Source of the DNA: Neptunomonas concharum
GTDB lineage: Bacteria; Pseudomonadota; Gammaproteobacteria; Pseudomonadales; Balneatricaceae
NCBI RefSeq assembly: GCF_008630635.1
Contig: NZ_CP043869.1
Span: forward strand, 1,364,001-1,428,000
Direction: 5' to 3'
Length of the DNA: 64,000 nucleotides
Below, piece by piece: positions 44,413-54,700 of this stretch. The notes beneath the pieces are model-generated. The model made no database searches and was not told the origin of the DNA. It saw nothing but the letters and a program-made list of their open reading frames with translations. Numbering within the stretch: the first letter of the stretch is position 1; each line of letters opens with the position of its first letter. Position numbers and translations under genes: made by a program.

Positions 44413-45072
44413 TTGCCGCAATCAAAAACTGCACTAAGGATCCAACAGGCAGCAGAAACGCTATTTGCCGAGCAAGGCTTTGCAGAGACGACCATGCGTC
44501 AAATTACCACAGAAGCGGATGTTAATCTGGCGGCTGTGAATTATCACTTTGGTTCAAAGCAGGGCTTGATTCAAGCTGTCTCTGAAACCTACTTAGGTCC
44601 TTTTGCGGAGTATCTGCAGGATGCGGTTCATGCGCGGACTGCGGACACATCCAACGAAACAGTAGCGATTGAAGAACTCATTGAGATGCTGGTGCGCGCT
44701 ATGTTGTACGTGCATCAGGATAACACGCGAGCCTTGCCAATGTTTACGCGGCTGCTAGAGTTGGCTTATCTGGGTAGCCAGGAAGACTTACGGTCATTCT
44801 TAGCACGTCGTTTCAAAACGAAACTGGAAGGCTTTATTGACCTTCTACGTAAAGATACTGCCCCTATGCCGGATGAAGAGTTTTTTTGGCGGTTGCACTT
44901 TATGATGGGGGCAATGATATTTACATTATCTAATTATCATACGCTCCGGGGGATTGAGAAAGAGACCTATAATCAGGAAGCGGCTATCGAAAAAACACTG
45001 CATCGAATGATACCTGTGTTAGCAGCAGGTTTTCAGGCGCGTGCTGAAAACACTCAATTCTGCCGACTTTGA
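44413..45072 (+). CDS. psrA: TetR-family regulator PsrA-like
   Basis: 219 residues with an N-terminal TetR helix-turn-helix (TMRQITTEADVNLAAVNYHFGSKQGL) and a ligand domain whose HFMMGAMIFTLSNYHTLR fits PsrA. In Pseudomonas PsrA answers to long-chain fatty acids and controls fatty-acid oxidation and rpoS. It starts at TTG 44413. The PsrA identity is by sequence resemblance recalled, not by search. Confidence 0.8.
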   Translation: MPQSKTALRIQQAAETLFAEQGFAETTMRQITTEADVNLAAVNYHFGSKQGLIQAVSETYLGPFAEYLQDAVHARTADTSNETVAIEELIEMLVRAMLYVHQDNTRALPMFTRLLELAYLGSQEDLRSFLARRFKTKLEGFIDLLRKDTAPMPDEEFFWRLHFMMGAMIFTLSNYHTLRGIEKETYNQEAAIEKTLHRMIPVLAAGFQARAENTQFCRL

Positions 45073-45078
45073 GAAAGC

Positions 45079-45558
45079 ATGGCGCATCTTCTTCTAAGTA
45101 TTCCACAACAGACGTTGCAGTTGTATCTGCCCGGAAAAGTGCTCACATACCTTGTCTCTACAGGAGTTAAAGGTGTGGGAGAACAACAAGGGTCAGGGTG
45201 TACCCCAAGAGGAAAACACCTTGTTCGCGCTAAAATAGGTGAAGGTCTACCAGCTAATGCAGTGTTTGTGGGGCGGCGTTTTACAGGAGAAATTTACTCC
45301 CAAGCATTGGCGGAACGTTTTCCTGATCGTGATTGGATATTGAGCCGTATTCTTTGGTTAAGCGGGCTAGAGCCAGGCGTGAACCGTTTAGGCAATGTCG
45401 ATACGATGCGCCGATATATCTATATTCATGGTACCCCGGACTCGGAGCCGATGGGCGTTCCAGCATCCCATGGGTGTATTCGGATGCGTAATAGCGATGT
45501 AATGGAACTCTTTGACTTGATCCCCGTCGGAACAGAATTACAAATAGAGGATTGCTAA
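45079..45558 (+). CDS. L,D-transpeptidase (YkuD domain), cytosolic-looking
   Basis: 159 residues of a bare YkuD catalytic domain: HGTPDSEP and the active-site SHGCIRMRN. No signal peptide is visible, so it may be exported unusually or the start may be further upstream. It begins 7 bases after psrA and overlaps nagZ by one base (TAATG), so it belongs to one operon. Confidence 0.85.
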   Translation: MAHLLLSIPQQTLQLYLPGKVLTYLVSTGVKGVGEQQGSGCTPRGKHLVRAKIGEGLPANAVFVGRRFTGEIYSQALAERFPDRDWILSRILWLSGLEPGVNRLGNVDTMRRYIYIHGTPDSEPMGVPASHGCIRMRNSDVMELFDLIPVGTELQIEDC

Positions 45559-46559
45559 TGGCCACAGGGCGCTTAATGTTGGATGTGCAAGGGTATGAGC
45601 TGACGAATGAGGAACGCGCTCTGTTGCGCCACTCTGAGGTAGGAGGGTTGATCCTATTTAGCCGTAACTACCAGTCTAAGGCACAGTTACAGGCCCTTGT
45701 TGCCGATATTCGCCAACAGCGGGCGGATATCTTGATTGCCGTTGATCATGAAGGCGGGCGCGTACAGCGCTTTCGTGACGAGTTTGTTCGCATTCCGCCT
45801 ATGAAAAAACTCGCCGAGCTGTGGTTAGCCGATCCGGTTGCAGCGCAACAATGGGCGGAAGATCTGGGCTGGTTAATGGCGGCAGAGTTGGTTGAATTGG
45901 ACATTGACATCAGCTTTGCGCCTGTTTTGGATATTGATTGGGCTCGCAGTGAAATCATTGGTGATCGTGCTTTTGGCACTCAAACTGACCAGGTTATCGC
46001 CTTAGCTAGTTGCTTTATGAAAGGTATGCATGCTGCCGGAATGGCTGCCACAGGCAAGCACTTTCCAGGTCATGGATGGGTGGCAGCAGACTCCCATTTA
46101 GATATTCCGGTTGATGAACGTAGCTTTGAGTCAATCAGAAACGTGGATCTCGTTCCGTTTCGCGCATTGGTATCGCAGGGCTTAGAGGCGATTATGCCTG
46201 CACATATTATTTATCAACAAATAGATGAGCATACCGCAGGGTTCTCCTCGTTTTGGCTAAAGCAGGTCTTACGGCAGGAGCTGGGCTTCAATGGTGTGAT
46301 TTTCAGTGATGACTTGAGCATGGAAGGCGCGACTGTTGCGGGAAATTTTGCGCAACGGGCGGAGGCTGCATTAGCCGCTGGGTGTGACATGGTGTTGGTG
46401 TGTAATCATCCTGAAGGGGCAAAACAGGTGTTGGCCTTTCTTGAATCCTACCCTAGTGGGAATACCGTTTCTATTCAAACCATGCGCCGTAAACCCTTGG
46501 ATATTGACACTGAGCGGTTTGCTCGGATCGCATCGCAGATGGAATGTTTCAACGTGTAA
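45558..46559 (+). CDS. nagZ: Beta-N-acetylglucosaminidase NagZ
   Basis: 333 residues. NagZ motifs are seen: DHEGGRVQRFRDEF, GKHFPGHGWVAADSH (catalytic His region) and the nucleophile Asp in FSDDLSMEG. It recycles peptidoglycan by removing GlcNAc from anhydro-muropeptides in the cytosol. ATG 45558 overlaps the stop of the transpeptidase gene. Confidence 0.95.
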   Translation: MATGRLMLDVQGYELTNEERALLRHSEVGGLILFSRNYQSKAQLQALVADIRQQRADILIAVDHEGGRVQRFRDEFVRIPPMKKLAELWLADPVAAQQWAEDLGWLMAAELVELDIDISFAPVLDIDWARSEIIGDRAFGTQTDQVIALASCFMKGMHAAGMAATGKHFPGHGWVAADSHLDIPVDERSFESIRNVDLVPFRALVSQGLEAIMPAHIIYQQIDEHTAGFSSFWLKQVLRQELGFNGVIFSDDLSMEGATVAGNFAQRAEAALAAGCDMVLVCNHPEGAKQVLAFLESYPSGNTVSIQTMRRKPLDIDTERFARIASQMECFNV

Positions 46560-46600
46560 AACCAATAACCGACTTGTTAAAGAATAGAGGGTAGTCGACC

Positions 46601-47734
46601 GTGGATGGTAAGGAGATTGTTGGAAACTTAAACCAATGGCTTATCAATAACTTTGCTCTTGGCCAAGAGAACAGTTGGGTTTTGATTGTTTTCGTGATTG
46701 TGTTTTCAACCCTCGTTGTTGCTTTTATTGTAGGCAAGGTTTTTAACCACCTGGCAGCTCAACTTTCTAAGACCCGTAATATCTGGGACGATATTCTACT
46801 GGAGTCCGCCAGACGACCCACCATCATGATGGTGTGGGTGTTAGGGGGGAGCTGGGCTTTTGATGTCATTGATGTAAAGACTGGCACAGTGCTTCTGGAT
46901 ATTGTGGAGCCACTGCGTAAAGTAGCCGTTATTCTGCTTCTTGGATGGTTCTTGATCCGCTTTGTTCATGCCGCTGAGAAAGCGCTTATCGATCCAGAAG
47001 GGATTGATACCACTATGGATGCGACTACCGTCAGCGCTATGGGTAAGTTACTACGCTTGGCGCTGATTATTACGGTCTCTTTAGTGGTCTTGCAAAGCTT
47101 TGGTTACAGCATTTCCGGCGTTCTGGCTTTTGGTGGTATTGGTGGCTTGGCCGTCGGCTTTGCGGCAAAAGATCTGCTGGCTAACTTCTTTGGTGGTCTT
47201 ATGATCTATTTGGATCGCCCCTTTAAAGTTGGTGATTGGGTGCGCTCTCCTGATAAAGATATTGAGGGGACCGTAGAAGATATTGGTTGGCGGTTAACAC
47301 GCATTCGCACATTTGATAAGCGCCCTTTGTATGTCCCGAACGCAACCTTTACCAGTATCTCTGTTGAGAACCCTTCGCGTATGACCAATCGACGGATCTA
47401 TGAGACGGTAGGTGTACGCTATTGTGATGTGAAAACGGTTAAGGCTATTGTGGATGATATTCGAGAGATGTTGCGACAGCATCCTGATATTGACCAACGG
47501 CAAACGTTAATTGTGAACCTCAATAAATTTGCCCCCTCATCGTTGGATTTCTTTATTTATTGTTTTACAAAAACAATAAATTGGGAGCACTTTCATAAGA
47601 TCAAAGAGGATGTTTTGCTTAAGGTCATGGGTATTATTGAGTTTCATGGTGCCGAAGCTGCCTTCCCAACGACGACAGTTCATTTAATCCCTGAAGGTGA
47701 AATCCAGATCAGAAAAAGCAGTGACCAAGAATGA
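46601..47734 (+). CDS. MscS-type mechanosensitive channel
   Basis: 377 residues with a membrane part of about four spans and the pore helix GGIGGLAVGFAAKDLLANFFGG pattern (Gly/Ala-rich MscS TM3), followed by YLDRPFKVGDWV and a C-terminal vestibule. Start is GTG 46601. It overlaps cydD by 4 bases (ATGA), so translation is coupled. Confidence 0.9.
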   Translation: MDGKEIVGNLNQWLINNFALGQENSWVLIVFVIVFSTLVVAFIVGKVFNHLAAQLSKTRNIWDDILLESARRPTIMMVWVLGGSWAFDVIDVKTGTVLLDIVEPLRKVAVILLLGWFLIRFVHAAEKALIDPEGIDTTMDATTVSAMGKLLRLALIITVSLVVLQSFGYSISGVLAFGGIGGLAVGFAAKDLLANFFGGLMIYLDRPFKVGDWVRSPDKDIEGTVEDIGWRLTRIRTFDKRPLYVPNATFTSISVENPSRMTNRRIYETVGVRYCDVKTVKAIVDDIREMLRQHPDIDQRQTLIVNLNKFAPSSLDFFIYCFTKTINWEHFHKIKEDVLLKVMGIIEFHGAEAAFPTTTVHLIPEGEIQIRKSSDQE

Positions 47735-49446
47735 CAAAATTAACCCGCGAAATCAGTAAAGTCAGGTTGAAATGGCTTAAATCGCATCTTGGGTTGTCGC
47801 GCCATTGGGTGCTTTTGTCGGTCTCTGCTGGCGTGTTAAGTGCGCTAATGATGATTTTTCAGGCGATGTTATTAGCAAAAATCATCTACAACGCAGTCTT
47901 TCTCGAAGTACCCCTTGAGGCGCTCTGGCCATTATTCATTGCGTTAGTACCTGTTTTTCTAGTGCGCGGTGTAGCTGTTTCGGTCAAAGATGTTTGTGGT
48001 ACGCAAGCGTCGGTCACCATACGCAGGGAGTTAAGACAGCAAATAAGCGACAAACTGATTCGTCTTGGGCCTGCCTATACGTTATCGCAGCGAAGTGGTG
48101 ATCTAAGTAACTTGGCGATAGAGCAAATTGAGGCCTTGGATGGTTTTTTTGCCCGTTATCTGCCTCAAATGGCACTGTCCGTGATAGTACCGCTGCTTAT
48201 TATCGGCTTTGTTATTCCCTACAATTGGGCTGTTGTTGTTATTTTCTTAGTAACAGCTCCCTTGGTTCCTCTCTTCATGGCGTTGGTGGGCATGAAGGCT
48301 GCAGAGGCTAATCAGCGAAATTTTGCAGCGTTGTCGCATTTGAGTGCATTTTTCCTCGATGTATTGGGGGGGATGTTTACTTTAAAGTTGTTCAATCGGA
48401 GCCGCCATCAGGAGGCGTCACTGGCAAAGGCTTCAGATGAGTTTCGCCAGAGAACGATGCAAGTTTTACGATTAGCATTTCTCTCTTCAGCGGTATTGGA
48501 ATTCTTTTCTGCTATCTCTATTGCTGTCGTAGCTGTTTATCTGGGGATGAGTTTTTTGGGGCATCTAGATTTCGGTAGTTGGAGCGATAGTATTACCTTC
48601 TATGAAGCCCTGTTTATTCTTTTGCTGGCACCAGAGTTTTATCTGCCATTAAGAGAGCTTGGAACCCATTACCATGCTAAAGCGGAAGCGATAGGGGCGG
48701 CAGGACGTATCGCAGATCTTTTATCTGAACCTGAGCCGGAGATCGTCTCCGGTGATGAAGTCATAAAAGGCAACGCTATAGCCGTTCACTTAGCAGCTGT
48801 ATCAAAGCGCTATACGGGGCAGCAAGTCCCCGTTTTGGACGAAGCAACCCTAACGATTTCTGCGGGTGAGTTTGTGGCCATTATAGGGCCAAGTGGTTCT
48901 GGAAAAAGTACTGTATTGAATCTGCTGCTAGGTTTTGATCAGCCCAATAAGGGCGAAATTCAAATCAATAACAGACCATTATCCCGTCTCAATCATGAAC
49001 ATTGGCTACAACAAGTTGCTTGGGTAAGTCAGCACACCAACCTTTTTTACGGCACGATTCGCGATAACTTATTGATTGCCTGTCCCGATGCTTCAGATGA
49101 GGTCTTGGTAAAGGCATGCCAAACCGCGTTTGCGTGGGAGTTTATTGAGCCTTTGCCACAGCAGCTTGATACCCATTTAGGTGAGGGAGGGTTTGGTTTA
49201 TCGGGAGGGCAAATTCAGCGCTTGGCTATTGCACGGGTTTTGCTAAAGGATGCGCCTTTGGTTTTGTTGGATGAGCCAACCGCGAATTTAGATAAAGCCT
49301 CAGAAGGGTATGTGTTAAAAGCGATCGAGGCATTAGCTGTTGGGCGCACGGTGATTATGTTGACACATCGTCTGGCTAGTCAATCGATTGCGCAGAGCGT
49401 TTATCGATTATCAGATGGTGGATTTTCGAAAATGGAGGTGCGTTGA
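47731..49446 (+). CDS. cydD: Heterodimeric ABC exporter subunit CydD
   Basis: 571 residues: a membrane domain of six spans and a nucleotide-binding domain with Walker A GPSGSGKST, signature LSGGQ and Walker B VLLDEPT. With CydC it exports cysteine and glutathione to the periplasm and is needed to assemble cytochrome bd. It is a long way from cydABX (about 35 kb) but on the same window. Confidence 0.93.
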   Translation: MTKLTREISKVRLKWLKSHLGLSRHWVLLSVSAGVLSALMMIFQAMLLAKIIYNAVFLEVPLEALWPLFIALVPVFLVRGVAVSVKDVCGTQASVTIRRELRQQISDKLIRLGPAYTLSQRSGDLSNLAIEQIEALDGFFARYLPQMALSVIVPLLIIGFVIPYNWAVVVIFLVTAPLVPLFMALVGMKAAEANQRNFAALSHLSAFFLDVLGGMFTLKLFNRSRHQEASLAKASDEFRQRTMQVLRLAFLSSAVLEFFSAISIAVVAVYLGMSFLGHLDFGSWSDSITFYEALFILLLAPEFYLPLRELGTHYHAKAEAIGAAGRIADLLSEPEPEIVSGDEVIKGNAIAVHLAAVSKRYTGQQVPVLDEATLTISAGEFVAIIGPSGSGKSTVLNLLLGFDQPNKGEIQINNRPLSRLNHEHWLQQVAWVSQHTNLFYGTIRDNLLIACPDASDEVLVKACQTAFAWEFIEPLPQQLDTHLGEGGFGLSGGQIQRLAIARVLLKDAPLVLLDEPTANLDKASEGYVLKAIEALAVGRTVIMLTHRLASQSIAQSVYRLSDGGFSKMEVR

Positions 49447-49448
49447 TA

Positions 49449-51176
49449 ATGCGAGCATTGCTTCCCTTTATTGTGTTGATGCGCCATCACTTAGGTTGGG
49501 TTTTGTTGGGTGGCTTTTTAAGTTTACTCACGTTGTTTTCAGCGATTGGTTTGCTCGCATTATCGGGTTGGTTTATCACAGCAACCTCCTTGGCCGGGCT
49601 CACACTAATCTCCGCACAGGCTTTTAACTACTATACGCCAGGAGCAGGTGTTCGTGGTTTCGCCATCTTGCGAACAGCTGGACGTTATGGCGAGCGTATA
49701 GCGACCCATGAAGCGACATTCAGATTACTGTCGGATCTTCGCTGCTGGTTTTATCGGGAGCTAGAGCCGTTAGGGCCCCGTCAAGTGGCGATTTTCCGGT
49801 CATCAGATCTGCTTAATCGAATCGTGTCAGATATCGATGCTTTGGATAATCTATACCTTAGGGTGCTGGTGCCTTCTGTAATGGCTGTTATAACGACGGC
49901 ACTTTTAGCGTTATTTGTTAGTTTTTATGACACTTATCTTGCGTGGGTTCTCGTGCTTGCCTTATTTGCAGGCGGGGTTCTTCTACCACTTTTAGGGCAC
50001 TCTCTAGGAAAATATGCGGGTAGAACACAGATATCGAGTAAGGCAGCATTGCGTAATGGGTGGCTGGATTTAATCCGTGGTATGGCTGATCTTCGTATTT
50101 ATGGTGCTTCGCAACGACACAGTGAACAATTATTATCTCAGGATGCTCAACTGTTAGGCGCTCAGGTTAAAATGAGTTGGGTTAACGGCTTAACATCGGG
50201 CCTTATGGTGATGTTGGCGGGCTTAACCATGGCGATTGTTCTGTTCATGGGGATTGAGCGTCTTGCCATAGCCGAGCTTAGTGGCCCTCAGGTTGTAATG
50301 TTAGTATTAGCTTCGATAGCTGCTTTTGAGGTGGTTGCTGGTTTGCCAGTAGCTTATCAGTACTTAGGGAAGACGCTCGCTGCGGCGGCACGCTTAAATG
50401 AAGTTTTGTCATCTACGTCGGATGTGTCTTATGGCGATGCAGAGCAGGGGCCGGATAGCGGACGTGTTGTTTTTAATAACGTTAGTTTCGCGTATCAATC
50501 TACACCCGCTATCAACCACTTTTCGCTTTCTGTGAATCCGGGTGAAACGTTAGCTGTGTTAGGGAATACCGGCAGCGGTAAAAGCTCGCTGATTAATTTG
50601 TTGGCGCGTTTTTGGGAGCCTCAGACGGGGCGTATTTCGTTGAATGGCTTAGCCATTACTAACTACACAGAAGAGGCGTTGCGACGTCAAATAAGTGTGA
50701 TGAGCCAACCGGTTAAGCTCTTTTCCGGCTCAGTGCGGGAGAACCTGCAGTTGGCTAATCCGCAAGCTACGGATGAGCAGTTGTGGCAGGTGCTTGAAAT
50801 AGCGGATCTTGACCAGTTTCTTCATCAGGAAAGAGGGCTTGATCACTTTATCGGTGAAAATGGGCAGCAGTTGTCGGGGGGGCAGCGAAAGAGACTTGCA
50901 TTAGCGAGAGCGCTCTTATACAAAGCGCCTATCCTTATTCTGGATGAGCCCCTAGAAGGGTTGGATCTAGAGTCTGCTGAGAAGATTATTCAGCGCCTTT
51001 TGATTTTTTGTAAGACACAGAATACAACCTTAATAATGATTACCCATCATCTAGTGCATTTGGAGCGCTTTGATCGCATAGCACTACTGGATTCAGGTGA
51101 GTTGGTAGAAGAGGGCCAGTATGATGTGCTGGCCCGTCAATCCAGTAGTCGTCTTAGTGAGTTGCTGATTGATTAG
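49449..51176 (+). CDS. cydC: Heterodimeric ABC exporter subunit CydC
   Basis: 575 residues: six-span domain plus nucleotide-binding domain with Walker A GNTGSGKSS, signature LSGGQ and Walker B LILDEPLEGLD. ATG 49449 lies 2 bases after the cydD stop. Its stop overlaps the convergent csiV gene by 4 bases, so no terminator separates them. Confidence 0.93.
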   Translation: MRALLPFIVLMRHHLGWVLLGGFLSLLTLFSAIGLLALSGWFITATSLAGLTLISAQAFNYYTPGAGVRGFAILRTAGRYGERIATHEATFRLLSDLRCWFYRELEPLGPRQVAIFRSSDLLNRIVSDIDALDNLYLRVLVPSVMAVITTALLALFVSFYDTYLAWVLVLALFAGGVLLPLLGHSLGKYAGRTQISSKAALRNGWLDLIRGMADLRIYGASQRHSEQLLSQDAQLLGAQVKMSWVNGLTSGLMVMLAGLTMAIVLFMGIERLAIAELSGPQVVMLVLASIAAFEVVAGLPVAYQYLGKTLAAAARLNEVLSSTSDVSYGDAEQGPDSGRVVFNNVSFAYQSTPAINHFSLSVNPGETLAVLGNTGSGKSSLINLLARFWEPQTGRISLNGLAITNYTEEALRRQISVMSQPVKLFSGSVRENLQLANPQATDEQLWQVLEIADLDQFLHQERGLDHFIGENGQQLSGGQRKRLALARALLYKAPILILDEPLEGLDLESAEKIIQRLLIFCKTQNTTLIMITHHLVHLERFDRIALLDSGELVEEGQYDVLARQSSSRLSELLID

Positions 51177-51739
51177 TTGAGGGGAGTTGCATAAACCAAA
51201 ATGCCAAATAGTGGGTGGTCAATATAGTGCGCCTCTCTTGATTTCATGCGCCTTGGCTCATCCAGTAATGCAGTGATCATTCGAGTAGAACCATCCCCTA
51301 GAGCGATGTTGCGGCGTAGTTGCAGGTTGGGTTTGAAGTGTAAATAACGCCCGCGATCTACAGTAATAGCTCCTTCAAGTTCATGATAACCATCATCCAT
51401 CATGTATCCCGCACGAATTGCAACAGGTTGTGAGTTGCGCCCTTGCACGACGGGTTGGCTCCACGCTTTATGATAGATCACTCGCATACCGGCGGCATTT
51501 CGAATTCGTTGATCAGTACTGTTTAAAAAAAAGCTGCCCGGCCCTCTTTCCTTGTAACCTCCAGAGCCTGAGAGACTGATTCCGCTCGCTGGTGGGGAAT
51601 CGGGAGTGGGCCAAAACTCACTGCGGGTAGAAGCATTGTCACGGCTGAAGATCAGTACTTCAATGCCGTAGTAGGTGGCTGCTTGGCTATAGCCGCTGAG
51701 AGCTAACAGTGCTGTGCAGAGAATAATCAGTTTTTTCAT
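51173..51739 (-). CDS. CsiV-family periplasmic protein
   Basis: 188 residues with a signal peptide (MKKLIILCTALLALSGYSQA). It starts mature YYGIEVLIFSRDN and contains SREAHYIDHPLFGILVYATP, which fits the CsiV (peptidoglycan-binding) family found next to mfd in pseudomonads. It overlaps mfd by 4 bases and is translated after it. Confidence 0.75.
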   Translation of the reverse strand: MKKLIILCTALLALSGYSQAATYYGIEVLIFSRDNASTRSEFWPTPDSPPASGISLSGSGGYKERGPGSFFLNSTDQRIRNAAGMRVIYHKAWSQPVVQGRNSQPVAIRAGYMMDDGYHELEGAITVDRGRYLHFKPNLQLRRNIALGDGSTRMITALLDEPRRMKSREAHYIDHPLFGILVYATPLN

Positions 51740-54700
51740 GTACTTACCTTACCCAATTCCGTCAGTAGGGATTCAACCGCTGTGAAGCGCTTTTCTGTGT
51801 CGTCCATATCCATCGAGAAGCGCAACTGATTTGCGCCTTCCAGTTTATAGATTTTTGGCTGCTTTTGAACCAGTGTCACCAGCGTAAAAGGATCCACCTT
51901 TGGCTCGCTATCAAACTCCAAACGACCGCTATGGCTACCAGCATCTAGTTTAGCGATTCCCAACTGTTCTGCTAGTAGTTTTAGTGATGTGATTCTAAAG
52001 AGATTCTTAGTGGCCTCAGGCAGTAAGCCGAAACGATCGATCATCTCAATCTGTAGCTCTTTTAGCTCGGTCTCATTTTTGCCGCTGGCAATGCGTTTGT
52101 ACATGATTAGGCGGTTGTGCACATCTGGCAGATAATCATCGGGTATGAGTGCCGGTACACGTAGGTTTATTTCTGCGCCATGGTTCAGTGGTTTATCCAT
52201 ATTGGGCGTTCGTCCTTGTTTAATGGACTCGATCGCCTCTTCGAGCATTTCCATATAGAGTGTAAAACCTACCCCTTGAATCTGGCCGCTTTGCTCCTCA
52301 CCGAGCAGTTCGCCAGCCCCTCGAATCTCAAGATCATGGGTGGCCAGTGTAAATCCAGCACCTAAGTCTTCAGCCAAGGCTATGGCTTCTAGTCTTTTGT
52401 TGGCATCTGCGGTGATATTTTTCTGTGGAGGTGTCAATAAGTAAGCATAGGCTTGGTGGTGAGATCGGCCTACACGACCACGCAACTGATGCAGCTGAGC
52501 CAAACCAAACTTATCAGCGCGATCAATAATGATGGTGTTGGCATTCGGCACATCGATACCGGTTTCAACAATAGTGGTACAGAGCAAAACATTAAAGCGC
52601 TTATGATAAAAGTCGGACATGACTTGCTCGAGTTCGCGCTCACGCATCTGGCCATGGCCGATACCGATTCGTGCTTCGGGAACCAGTTCGGCTAGGACTT
52701 CAGCCGTTTTAGCAATGGTTTTTACTTCATTGTGCAGGTAATAAACCTGCCCACCACGCAGCAGCTCGCGCAAAAGCGCTTCTTTAATCAAGCCGTTATC
52801 GGACTCTCGTACAAATGTTTTTACTGCCAGCCTTCTAGCAGGAGGTGTGGCGATAATGGATAGATCGCGCATACCAGACATTGCCATGTTCAGCGTTCTT
52901 GGAATCGGTGTGGCGGTCATCGTAAGAATATCTACCTCAGAGCGTAAAGACTTTAGACGCTCTTTTTGCTGAACGCCAAAGCGGTGTTCTTCGTCGATAA
53001 TGACGAGCCCAAGGTCTTTAAAGTCGATATCGCCTTGGAGTAGCTTATGTGTGCCTACGATGATATCAACTTGACCATTATTGAGCTGTTCGATGACGGC
53101 GTTTTGTTGTTTGCCCGACCGAAAGCGGGAAATCAGTTCCACAGTGACCGGCCATTCTGCAAAACGATCTTTAAAGTTCTCATAATGTTGCTGCGCCAGC
53201 AGTGTTGTTGGCACTAAAATAGCGACCTGCTTACCAGATTGGACTGCCATAAAGGCCGCTCTCATGGCTACCTCTGTTTTTCCGAAACCAACATCACCGC
53301 AGACCAAGCGATCCATGGGTTGTACAGCTGTCATATCATCAATCACCGCTTTTATGGCGGTTTCTTGATCTGGGGTTTCTTCAAAGGGGAAGCCTGCGGC
53401 AAACAGTTGGTAGTTCTCATCTGGGTTACTAAAGGCAAAACCTTTGCGTGCGGCGCGGCGTGCGTAAATATCCAGCAGCTCGGCTGCGGTATCGCGAATC
53501 TTTTCGGCAGCTTTCTGGCGGGCTTTGCTCCACTGTTCTGTACCGAGTCGGTGAAGCGGGGCGAGTTCATCTGTTGTGCCGCTATAACGGCTAATCAAGT
53601 GTAATGATGAGACCGGTACGTAGAGCTTCGTATCGTTTGCGTAGGCGAGCATGACAAACTCGTTGGCTTGGCCGTCCAGCTCTATCGTTTCTAGGCCAAG
53701 GTAGCGTCCGACGCCATGGTCTATATGAACTACAGGAGCATTGGGTGCTAGTTCGGCAAGATTGCGTACAATCAGGTCTGATTGGTCTTTTTCGCGAGCA
53801 CGTCGGCGTCGTTGGAATACCTGCTTGCCAAAGAGTTGTGACTCGGTAATGACCTGTAACTGGCCAGCTAAGCTGAGGCCTCTATCTAATGGGTAAACCG
53901 TTATGCAGAAAGGATGTTCGCTTTGTGAAAAATGACTCCAACTGTTAGCTGATTGGGGCTGGATGCCTGCTTTCGCCAATAGCTCTAGTAGGGATTCTTT
54001 GCGCCCTGCTGACTCGGCACAAAATAATACTCGCTCATTAGGTCTTTCGGCTAGAAAATCACAGAGTAGTTTAAGTGGTGTGGAGGATTGTGCATTAACG
54101 GTTAGGTCGGGTGTCGCTTCCGCACAAAGGTTAGTATGCCCGGCCGACGTAGGTTCTGTTGCCTCGGAAAACTGTAAACGGCGGAACTTTTTCAGTTTGG
54201 CCAGCAGTTCGTCGGTAGGGGTGAAGATTGCATTCGGTGTCAGAATCGGTCGCTCAATATCGTGGCGGCGATCTTCATAGCGCTGGCTGACATCATGCCA
54301 GAAGTTCTGGCATGGTTCTGCGAGCGCGCCATCGGTAATTAGCAGAGTGTCTTGCGGTAGGTAGTCCAATAACGTGGAGGTGCCATCAAAAAACAGAGGG
54401 AGATAGTACTCGATTCCAGCTGGTGCAAAGCCGTTACAAACGTCCTGATAGACGGGACAACGGCGATGATCAACATCAAAATGTTCACGCCATTGTTGCT
54501 TAAATAGAGTAATCGCCTCTTTTGTGAGTGGGAACTCACGAGCGGGTAATAAGCGAATCTGTTCTATCTGTTCAATGGAGCGCTGCGTTTCTGTATCGAA
54601 GGTGCGAAGTGTGTCGATCTCATCATCGAACAGATCAATTCGATAGGGTAGGTCGGTGCCCATCGGAAACAGATCTATGATTGAGCCGCGAATTGCAAAC

